A stretch of 64,000 nt of DNA. It comes from Nocardia miyunensis NBRC 108239 (GTDB lineage Bacteria; Actinomycetota; Actinomycetes; Mycobacteriales; Mycobacteriaceae). Numbering within the stretch: position 1 is the first letter of the stretch; every line of letters starts with the position of its first letter. Positions 16,604 to 24,183 of the stretch are shown in pieces. The notes beneath the pieces were generated by a model. It was not told the origin of the DNA. It worked only from the letters and a program-made list of their open reading frames with translations, and searched no databases. The stretch spans positions 1 through 64,000 of the forward strand of contig NZ_BDBQ01000062.1 in the NCBI RefSeq assembly GCF_001613065.1. The letters are read 5' to 3'. A program made the position numbers and the translations under genes.

Positions 16604-19600
16604 TCAGGATCCGGTGAGGCCGTCGTAGCCGAGCATCAGATCGTGGACGACTCTGCTGCCGGTCACCCTGACCCGGCTGCTCACCGGCGGATAACCCCTG
16701 GTGACCACGGTGTAGCGGCCCGCGTCGAGGTCGGGGACGGTGTAGCGGCCGTTGTCGTCGGCATAGGCGTGCGCGATCGGCTCGCCCGTCGCATCGAGCA
16801 CCGTAACCTGCGCATCCGGCACCGCACCCGCATCGGTCCGCACCCAGCCCGCGAGCGCGGACAGCGGCGTCATATCGATGTCGTAGCGCACCTGGCCGCT
16901 TTCGGGGACGGTCAGGGTCGTCGCGACGGGGCGCATGTGTTCGGCGTTGGCGACCAGGGTGTAGTCGCCCGATACCAGGCCGAAGCACTGGTAGCCGCCG
17001 TCGACGTCGGTGATCGTCGCGCCGACGACCTCGCCGCGCAGGTCGGTCAGCGTCACGGCGGCGTCGGCGAGCGGCGCACCGCCGGTCCCCCGGACCACCC
17101 CCGTCAGTTCACCCGAACCGAGCAGGGTGACGTGCTGATGCTGCGGCCCCGAGCCCGGATGCACCGTGACGGCCACCGGTCCGTACCCGTTCGCCGACAC
17201 GATCAGCACATGGCTGCCCGTCTCCGGCACGTCGATGCGGTAACTGCCGTCGCTGCCGCCGGTCGCACGCGAAACCTGGTGTCCCAGTTGATCTATCAGC
17301 GTCAGTGCGACGCCGGGCACCGGATGGCCGGTCCCGCTGTGGACATGACCGGCGATCCAGCGGCCGTCACCGGAGGACGGCGAATCGACTACCGGCCACG
17401 CACGCACCGAAGTCGACACCCGCGCACGCCGCGCCGCGCCGCGCACCGGCAGCGGTTGTCCCGCGGTCGCCAATTGCGCTTGGACGGCGAACAATTCACG
17501 ACTGACCGCATGAGCGCCGACGCGATATTCGCTGCCCCGCACCGGGATTTCCAGACGTGCGGCGAGATCGCCCAGCAGATCGTCCAGATATCCGAGGTAG
17601 TGCAGCACGTGCCGCAGCTGGGCGTTGGCCGAGGAGACGGACAGGGCCTCCTGCAACCGCTGAATGTCCGCGGCCTGGCGGACCCAGAGCTCGACGGACT
17701 CCGTGGCCGCGCTCTCGCTGTTCGCGGCCCGGTCCGCCACGATCCGCGCCAGACCATCGATCGAATCGGACAGGTTGCCGGTGATCCGCAGCAGCAACTC
17801 CCGCTGCCCCGAGGTCAGCACCGCCCGACCGCTGCCACCCGACATCTCCCGGGCGCAGACCGCGGCCGTGCGCAGCACCGAGCGAATCTCCTCGGCGGCT
17901 TCGTCGCCGGGGCTGCCCGGAAGACGAACCAGTGAGCGGGAGAACCTGTTCAGCTCGTGCGCCGCCTGGTCCACCGCTCGGGCCTGTTCCCGGGTGCCGT
18001 CGGCCCCGGCCGCGCCGCTCCAGACCTCGCCGGACTCCCGCACGAAAGTGGCCAGCGAGTGCACGTGGTTGGCCTCGGCGTGGCGCTTCAGCGTGCGCGT
18101 CGCGATGGGCAGGACCACCAGGGCGACCAGCGTCGCGATGACCGCGCCCAGGGCGTTCTCGCCCGCGCGCAACACCACAACCGAGTCCTCGTAACCCCCG
18201 GTGAAGGAGTAGAGCTGGATGAGAGCGAACGCCAGCGTGCCGGACCACACCTCGTAGTAGGCGCTGATCGAGTAGGCCCCCAACACCAGAGATACGACCA
18301 GCAACGCCAGCGTCGCCATCGGGTGGTGGGCCCCGAGGAACTCGGCGACGCCGATGCCGAGGAAGCCGCCGACGAGCGTGCCCAGGACACGCTTGATCGT
18401 CTTGCGCACCCGATCGTGCGAGGAGTCGGTGTTGCTCAACACGGTGAACGCGCCGATGACGGCCCAGTAGAACCGGTGACCGTTCAGCGCGTCACCGAGC
18501 GGAATGGCGATCATCAGCGTGATCAGCATCTGCACAGCGATGCGCAGCTGGGGGTTCGGCTTGCTCCAGAAGTTCCAGGGGCCGGACATGCCGCCGGCGT
18601 CCAGCACCCGTCCGGCCAGCAGATTGGTGCCGGGGAGCTTGCCCGCGACCAGTTCCACGGGCGTGCTGAAGGGCTCGTCGTCGACGTCGGCCTCCAGGTC
18701 CTCATCGGACGCGGTGGTCCAGGCGTCGCTGACGCGGTGCAGTTCGCCGAGCAGGGCGACGATCCGATACAGCGTCGAGACGAGCTGCTCGTGTTCGAGC
18801 TCCCGCGAATCGCTCTCGTGCTCGGACAGCCATTCGAGCAGCCGGGCGGTCGAGGCGGGAAGGGCGTCGTCGTGCCGGCGGCCGCCCCGGTCGAGACCGG
18901 TCAGCGCGGCCAGCAGATGCGCGCGAAGCTCCGCCGGCAGCGGGCGGCCGGACAGCTGAATCACGGTGCGGCCGAGCGCCTGTGCGGCCAGTTCGGTGTC
19001 GAAGACCAGCCGGTGCAGCCGGTCGGCGGACCGGCTCGAGCTCGCGGCGGTCGCCAGGTAGCCGTCCACCAGCATGGCCGACTCGTTGAGATGAGTCATC
19101 TCGTCGGAGAGTTTGCGGATCGCGCGGGTGGTCGGAGCCTCGGACGCGATCAGCCGGGTGGACCGCTCCACGACATACCGGGTGCGGGCGAGGAATCCAC
19201 GTTCGACGTGCACGAGACCGGTTTCCGGACGCATCCGGCACAGCACCACCTGAACCACGGCCGCCGCGACCGCCGCGACCGCGACGATCGGCGCGATGTA
19301 CGCCATTTTCGACAACTGCAGAGGCACCAGGACGCCGCTGAGGTAACCGCAGAAGACCATCACGCCCGAGTCCTGTCCGAACTCGCCGAAGAATGCGGGC
19401 GCCGAGAGTTGCACCACGACAGCCAGGGCGGCCACGATCAGCGCGAGAACCCGGTACTGCTCGACCTCGATCGCGCAGAACAGTGCGATCAGGAATGCCG
19501 GGATGCCCCAGACGCAACGCACGGCCAGCCTGCCCGCCTTGGGCCCGGCGACGGTCAGGCCGAGCAGCAGTCCGACCATGCCGCCGTACGTCAGACCGAA

Positions 19601-19795
19601 TATGGCCGACTGCCCCAGCGCGAGTGCCATCCCGTAGCCCACGGCCAGACAGGCGACGAAAACCGTCAACATCCGCCAGGCCGCGCGCAGGCGAGCCAGG
19701 GCCGGATCGGTGGCCTGTAAGTAGTCACGTAGGCGTATGGGCCACGCCGGGCGGCAGGTCGGGCACCTGCCGCCGCTGCCGAAAACACTCGACAA
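16604..19795 (-). CDS. FUSC-family exporter with carboxypeptidase-regulatory-like tail
   Basis: About 1063 residues from a TTG at 19795, chosen because AAGGAG lies nine bases upstream; an in-frame TTG at 19819 precedes that ribosome site. There are two FUSC membrane bundles, roughly 45-190 and 430-580 (LRIAVQMLITLMIAIPLGD, YWAVIGAFTVL), separated and followed by helical cytoplasmic regions. This is the layout of aromatic-acid/fusaric-acid efflux proteins. The last ~248 residues are three Ig-like carboxypeptidase-regulatory repeats (each with DGSYRI/DGGYQC/NGRYTV-type turns), very similar to the tail of the MFS exporter at 24184. Probably repressed by the divergent TetR protein. Confidence 0.8.
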   Translation of the reverse strand: MSSVFGSGGRCPTCRPAWPIRLRDYLQATDPALARLRAAWRMLTVFVACLAVGYGMALALGQSAIFGLTYGGMVGLLLGLTVAGPKAGRLAVRCVWGIPAFLIALFCAIEVEQYRVLALIVAALAVVVQLSAPAFFGEFGQDSGVMVFCGYLSGVLVPLQLSKMAYIAPIVAVAAVAAAVVQVVLCRMRPETGLVHVERGFLARTRYVVERSTRLIASEAPTTRAIRKLSDEMTHLNESAMLVDGYLATAASSSRSADRLHRLVFDTELAAQALGRTVIQLSGRPLPAELRAHLLAALTGLDRGGRRHDDALPASTARLLEWLSEHESDSRELEHEQLVSTLYRIVALLGELHRVSDAWTTASDEDLEADVDDEPFSTPVELVAGKLPGTNLLAGRVLDAGGMSGPWNFWSKPNPQLRIAVQMLITLMIAIPLGDALNGHRFYWAVIGAFTVLSNTDSSHDRVRKTIKRVLGTLVGGFLGIGVAEFLGAHHPMATLALLVVSLVLGAYSISAYYEVWSGTLAFALIQLYSFTGGYEDSVVVLRAGENALGAVIATLVALVVLPIATRTLKRHAEANHVHSLATFVRESGEVWSGAAGADGTREQARAVDQAAHELNRFSRSLVRLPGSPGDEAAEEIRSVLRTAAVCAREMSGGSGRAVLTSGQRELLLRITGNLSDSIDGLARIVADRAANSESAATESVELWVRQAADIQRLQEALSVSSANAQLRHVLHYLGYLDDLLGDLAARLEIPVRGSEYRVGAHAVSRELFAVQAQLATAGQPLPVRGAARRARVSTSVRAWPVVDSPSSGDGRWIAGHVHSGTGHPVPGVALTLIDQLGHQVSRATGGSDGSYRIDVPETGSHVLIVSANGYGPVAVTVHPGSGPQHQHVTLLGSGELTGVVRGTGGAPLADAAVTLTDLRGEVVGATITDVDGGYQCFGLVSGDYTLVANAEHMRPVATTLTVPESGQVRYDIDMTPLSALAGWVRTDAGAVPDAQVTVLDATGEPIAHAYADDNGRYTVPDLDAGRYTVVTRGYPPVSSRVRVTGSRVVHDLMLGYDGLTGS

Positions 19796-19907
19796 AACGT
19801 CGTTCTCCTTGTTACGCAAAGTTTTTCAATCGCCCGTGGGGCCCGTCCGGCCGCACCACGCGCACGGCATCGTTGCCGCGACCCCACCGCTAGTTCATTA
19901 GACAGGC

Positions 19908-19968
19908 TAAGTTATTTTCTTTATTATTGCAAGTATGCATCGCTGCAAGTTTGCGGTAAAATAACTTA
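19908..19968. promoter_or_regulatory. FUSC/TetR divergent operator
   Basis: TAAGTTATTTT (19908-19918) and AAAATAACTTA (19958-19968) form a perfect 11-bp inverted repeat with a 39-base spacer that spans the AT-rich divergent promoter region. Inside it, GCAAGTATGC (19929-19938) and GCAAGTTTGC (19945-19954) are a direct repeat of 16-bp period. The right arm overlaps TAAAAT (19957-19962), a -10 candidate seven bases before the tetR GTG, so the tetR message would be leaderless and autorepressed. Confidence 0.6.
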
Positions 19969-19969
19969 T

Positions 19970-20590
19970 GTGAACAGTGCGAGCGCCGGTGTCGGCCTCC
20001 GGGAACGCAAGAAGCAGCAGACCCGAGAGGCCCTGCACCGCGCCGCGATTCGCCTCTACGCCGAGCACGGCCCGGATTCGGTCACGGTCAACGACATCTG
20101 CGCCGCCGCCGACGTCTCGCCGCGCACGTTCTTCAACTACTTCGATTCCAAGGAAGACGCCGTCCTGGACTGGCACGAGGAGCAGGCCGGTGGCGCGCTG
20201 GCCGAGCGAATCGCCGCCCGCCCGGCCGAGGAGGCCCCGCTGGACGCGGTTCACCAGGCGATCAACGCCGGTATCCGCCGCCTGCAGAACCGTCCGACCT
20301 GGCGCGAATACCAGCAGATGGTGCGGCAGAACCCTCGCCTGGTCCCCACCGCCTACGCCGAGAGCCGCCGCACCCTTGCCGCGATGACCGAGGGCGTCGC
20401 CCGCCGCACCGGCCTGTCCCCCGAGGACCTCTATCCCCGAGCTCTGGCCGGCGCCGCCCACGCCATCACCCGCGCGGCCCTGACCGAATGGAACCCGGAA
20501 GACCCCACCTCCGACCTCCTGGCCATCATGAACACCTGCTTCGAGATGCTCGTCTCCGGATTCCCGCCCCCGCAACCGACTGTCGAATGA
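19970..20590 (+). CDS. TetR-family regulator
   Basis: 206 residues, GTG start with no ribosome site (likely leaderless). The N-terminal helix-turn-helix is typical: ALHRAAIRLYAEHG, TVNDICAAADVSPRTFFNYFDSKEDAVL. The ligand domain is of the common actinobacterial type (LPRALAGAAHAITRAAL). Divergent from the FUSC exporter with a shared inverted-repeat operator, so it most likely represses that exporter and itself until an effluxed substrate binds. Confidence 0.9.
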   Translation: MNSASAGVGLRERKKQQTREALHRAAIRLYAEHGPDSVTVNDICAAADVSPRTFFNYFDSKEDAVLDWHEEQAGGALAERIAARPAEEAPLDAVHQAINAGIRRLQNRPTWREYQQMVRQNPRLVPTAYAESRRTLAAMTEGVARRTGLSPEDLYPRALAGAAHAITRAALTEWNPEDPTSDLLAIMNTCFEMLVSGFPPPQPTVE

Positions 20591-20778
20591 AACTGGTTGC
20601 CTTCCTGTAGCTTTCACCGATCGAGGTCGCCCCGGCAAGGCTGAGGCCGGTATCACGGAAGGGGCGCGGGCCAGAGCGAGGTCGCGAAAATCGCCTGGCT
20701 TCGACGACGGTGGGACGGATACGCTCGGGCCCGCGCGGCGGTCCGTCCAGCCCCGTCGCGGGAACGGAGAGCCACGGG

Positions 20779-21600
20779 ATGGCCGATTCGCAGAACGCCG
20801 GTGATCGACCGGAACCGGGTGGTGTCGATCCTACGGTGCGGCAAGCTGATCCGTCCTTTTCGAAGGACGGCGCGCCGGAGCAGGGTCTCGCCTACTACAG
20901 CAGCCCTGGGCAGGGAAATCCCGCGCCGTGGCCGTACCCGCCACAGACTCGGCCCGACCGGACGGGCTGGATCATCGGCGGCATCTTCGCGGTGGTCGTG
21001 GTGTTGGGTATCGGGGTCGGCATCGGGATGCTGGCCGGGGGCTCGGGCTCGTCCGGGACGGCGGGCAATCCTGTTGCCGCGCCGTCGATCTACTCGATGG
21101 ATGGGGTCGGCAATGCCTGCGATCTGGTCGACACCGGGCCGTTGAAGAAATGGTCGTCGACGCCCATCAGCGCGCCCGAGCATCGGGAGGAGCGGCCCGG
21201 GCCCGACGGCGGCGGCAGCCTGAGTTGCCGGATCGGCTACTCCACCGACGGTGATCCGCTGCAAGAGGCGCGCATCCTGCTCGACGTCGATTTCACCAAC
21301 GGGAGCGCACCGCCGTACTACGAGCACTGGGAGAAGCGCGAGACCGGCAAGATCGGGGCGGGGCTGTCCTCGGGGAAGGTCACCGGGCTCGGATCGGAGG
21401 GCTACTGGCACTCGGAGGTGACCGGCGATCTGGTCATCGATACGAGCTACATCGTGTGTGTCCTGGCCGACAACGTCACGGTGCACGTCCAACTCCAGTT
21501 CGTCCGGGACAAGGACGTCTCCCAGGTGAGCCGCGACAACCTCGATCCGATCGCTCGGGCGCAGGTCCGCGCGACACTGGACAAGCTCCGAAAGTCCTAG
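20779..21600 (+). CDS. Membrane-anchored extracytoplasmic protein, unknown function
   Basis: 273 residues from the ATG at 20779 (GGAGA upstream). A ~55-residue polar, Pro/Gly-rich cytoplasmic N-terminus leads to one membrane helix (GWIIGGIFAVVVVLGIGVGIGM) and an outside domain of ~180 residues. That domain has cysteines in NACDLVDTG, LSCRIGY and YIVCVL, resembling DUF3558-like cell-envelope domains of Mycobacteriales. No catalytic motif seen. Downstream of tetR in the same direction but with its own spacing of 188 bases. Confidence 0.65.
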   Translation: MADSQNAGDRPEPGGVDPTVRQADPSFSKDGAPEQGLAYYSSPGQGNPAPWPYPPQTRPDRTGWIIGGIFAVVVVLGIGVGIGMLAGGSGSSGTAGNPVAAPSIYSMDGVGNACDLVDTGPLKKWSSTPISAPEHREERPGPDGGGSLSCRIGYSTDGDPLQEARILLDVDFTNGSAPPYYEHWEKRETGKIGAGLSSGKVTGLGSEGYWHSEVTGDLVIDTSYIVCVLADNVTVHVQLQFVRDKDVSQVSRDNLDPIARAQVRATLDKLRKS

Positions 21601-21651
21601 CGGCCGAAGCGATTCGCTTCCCGCGCGAAAATACCCCGCCGCGTAGCGATT

Positions 21652-22587
21652 TCACCCGAAATGGATGACCGATATCGCTCCGACCACGAGGCAGTAGGCC
21701 GCGAACGGGAGGAGGGTGCGAGTTCGGAAGTGACGCTCCAGGAATCGCACCGCCAGCCATGAGGATGTTCCGGATACGATGGCGCCCACCAGGATCGGGC
21801 CGCGGATGGCGGCCAGGCGGGGGTCGCTCAGTTCGGGTGCTTCGAACAGTCCCGCGCCCAGGATGGTGGGAGTGGCGAGCAGGAAGGCGAATTTGGCCGC
21901 GTGTTCGTTCTCCAGGCCGCGCCACAGGCCGCCCACCATGGTCAGGCCCGCGCGGCTGAAGCCGGTCAGCAGGGCGCCGGCCTGAGTGAAACCGATGCCG
22001 ATGGCGTCCAGGAAGCTCAGCGCCGCCAGCGGACGATCCGCTTGGCGGGGTATGCGGCGTTCAGCGGTGAGCAGTGCGCCGTGCGCCTCGCGCCGGGCGA
22101 ACCGGCGACCGTATTCGGCCAGCGTCGGCTCGTTGCGGCGGCGTAATCCCTCGCCCAGGACCAGCACGACACCGTTCAGGGTCAGGAAGATACTGGCGTC
22201 CTCGGGAGTGTCGAATGCCGCGTGCAGCGCGCGATCCAGCAGCGGCCCGAGCACCGCGACGGGAACGGTCGCGATCACGATCAACCAGGCCAGCCGCTGT
22301 GGAACGGTTTCCGCGCGCCGGGTGCGCAGGGTCGACAGAAATCCGGAGACGATGGCCAGCCAGTCGCGCCGATAGAACCCCAGCAGCGCCACCGCGGTCG
22401 CCACGTGCAGGACGACCACGAATGCGAGATACGTTGCGCCCCTGTCGGATTTGTTCACACTGACCGCCTCCCAGTGGCCGCCGAACCAATCCGCGACAAG
22501 CACGGAGTGGCCGAGACTCGAAACGGGGAACAGTTCGGTGACACCCTGCACCGCGCCGATGACGGCGGCTTGAGAGTACGTGATCAT
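21652..22587 (-). CDS. uppP: Undecaprenyl-diphosphatase (UppP/BacA family)
   Basis: 311 residues, polytopic membrane protein. N-terminal VIGAVQGVTELFPVSSLGHS is the UppP glutamate motif (Q/E-xxx-E) and loop. The second active-site motif reads TGFSRAGLT instead of the usual PGxSRSxxT; the essential arginine and serine remain. It dephosphorylates undecaprenyl diphosphate at the outer face of the membrane, recycling the lipid carrier for peptidoglycan and arabinogalactan synthesis, and confers bacitracin tolerance. Convergent with the membrane protein at 20779. Confidence 0.88.
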   Translation of the reverse strand: MITYSQAAVIGAVQGVTELFPVSSLGHSVLVADWFGGHWEAVSVNKSDRGATYLAFVVVLHVATAVALLGFYRRDWLAIVSGFLSTLRTRRAETVPQRLAWLIVIATVPVAVLGPLLDRALHAAFDTPEDASIFLTLNGVVLVLGEGLRRRNEPTLAEYGRRFARREAHGALLTAERRIPRQADRPLAALSFLDAIGIGFTQAGALLTGFSRAGLTMVGGLWRGLENEHAAKFAFLLATPTILGAGLFEAPELSDPRLAAIRGPILVGAIVSGTSSWLAVRFLERHFRTRTLLPFAAYCLVVGAISVIHFG

Positions 22588-22661
22588 CGGCAGGAGTTTC
22601 GCACGCGCGCCGGGCGTTCACCCTGGCAGTCCCGACGATGTACCGGATGCCCGAATAGTCT

Positions 22662-22691
22662 TGTATACCAGTGATTTTCATCTCAATTCAA
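22662..22691 (-). promoter_or_regulatory. Candidate uppP promoter
   Basis: On the minus strand TTGAAT (22691-22686) and TATACA (22667-22662) are separated by 18 bases, in an AT-rich patch. Transcription would start near 22655, giving a leader of about 68 bases before the uppP ATG. Confidence 0.5.
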
Positions 22692-22967
22692 GATCAATAA
22701 ACCGCACCCCAGCACACCTCGAGCAATCCCGGCGCACGTGCGACACGGGCAGGTAATCCGGCGGACATCTGTTGCGACACAACCGTTACAAAGGAGAATT
22801 CGCCGAACCACCTGAGGCACAACAGAACCGCGAATTCACCGTTCGGAATCGTCGACAATGGCCGGAAAGAGAACCGTATTGATCACGCCATCGCCCGATC
22901 CGGGCATGTTCGTCACTCTCGGTCGTATATTCAGGGTGACCGGCCGATATCGTGCCCCGAAAGTGGC
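22692..22967. other. Rest of the uppP-glxA divergent intergenic region
   Basis: Together with the promoter and leader this makes 380 gene-free bases. AAAGGAG occurs at ~22791 but no start codon follows it. No gene, RNA or long repeat was recognised. Confidence 0.3.
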
Positions 22968-23969
22968 GTGATCGACACTCGTAAAGTTTATTCTGCCACC
23001 GTGAATCGGTTTCATCGTATCGCCGCCGTGGTGACCCCGCCGCAGTCGACATTCGAACTGGCTTGTGTCGCAGAAGTATTCGGTATCGAACACCCCGGCG
23101 TCCCGACCCGCTATGCGTTCGACGTCTGCGCGGAGACCCCGGGCGCGCTGCCCACCAAGGCGGGGTACCGGATGCTCGTCGACCACGGTCTCGACGCCCT
23201 CCGCACGGCCGATTCGATCTTCGTGACCGGCTGGCCGGACCGGGACGAACGGCCCTCGGCCGGGTTGACGCGCGCGGTGTGCGAGGCGCATCGGCGCGGG
23301 GCGCGGATCGTCGGAATCTGTTCGGGCACTTTCGCACTCGCGGCCATCGGGCTGCTGGACGGGCGGGAGGCGACCACGCACTGGCGGATGGCCGAGGAAC
23401 TCCGGGAACGGTACCCGCGGGTGCGGGTGCGACCGCACGCGCTGTACGTGAATCACGGCGACGTCGCGACCAGCGCGGGCACCGGCGCGGCCATCGATCT
23501 GGCCCTCGAACTCGTCCGCCGCGATTTCGGCGCGGCATACGCGGCCGATATCGCCCGGCACATGGTCCTGCCGCCACACCGGGAGGGCGGCCAGCGCCAG
23601 TACACCCGGACTCCCCCGCGCCGCCGCACGCCCCAGCCCGATATGCTCGCCCCCGCCCTGTCCTGGATCGAGGACAATCTGCACCGCCCGATCGCCGTCG
23701 ACGAACTCGCCGCCCGATGCGCGGTCTCCCCTCGAACGCTGGCCCGCCTGTTCGACCGGCACCTGGGCACGACACCGGGAAAGTGGTTGATGCACAGAAG
23801 AATTCATCACGCCTGCGCGCTACTCGAACGCACCGACGCAACCGTCGCCGCCGTCGGCGCGGCCACCGGCTTCCCCGACCCGTCCAACTTCCGCCGACGT
23901 TTCGCCCACGAGGTCGGCACCACCCCCAGCGACTACCGCCGCACCTTCGCCCAGCCCCCGGGGCATTGA
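22968..23969 (+). CDS. GlxA-type AraC-family regulator with DJ-1/PfpI domain
   Basis: 333 residues from the GTG at 22968; the GTG at 23001, just before NRFHRIAAVV, is equally possible and neither has a clear ribosome site. Residues ~15-190 are a DJ-1/PfpI (amidotransferase-like) sensor domain with the nucleophile-elbow cysteine in IVGICSGTFALA. Residues ~225-330 are two AraC helix-turn-helix motifs (IAVDELAARCAVSPRTLARLFDRHLG, VAAVGAATGFPDPSNFRRRFAHEVG). A ligand-responsive activator; its target is not evident, though uppP is divergent. Confidence 0.88.
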   Translation: MIDTRKVYSATVNRFHRIAAVVTPPQSTFELACVAEVFGIEHPGVPTRYAFDVCAETPGALPTKAGYRMLVDHGLDALRTADSIFVTGWPDRDERPSAGLTRAVCEAHRRGARIVGICSGTFALAAIGLLDGREATTHWRMAEELRERYPRVRVRPHALYVNHGDVATSAGTGAAIDLALELVRRDFGAAYAADIARHMVLPPHREGGQRQYTRTPPRRRTPQPDMLAPALSWIEDNLHRPIAVDELAARCAVSPRTLARLFDRHLGTTPGKWLMHRRIHHACALLERTDATVAAVGAATGFPDPSNFRRRFAHEVGTTPSDYRRTFAQPPGH

Positions 23970-24183
23970 GCGAATTCGCCATCGCACAGGCCATGCCGTC
24001 GAAGACACGACCGTCACCGCCGCCCGCCGTACCGCGCAGCGCCGAACAGCCATGCGGCAGAGGCATTCCCGCCGATCGACGAGCACCGGACCGGCACACG
24101 GTCCGATACGGAACGACGGCCGCTCCGGACGGAATCACTTGTTGCGGTGAGGTTCCGGCCGGAGCGGCCATCACAGCGCGGAC

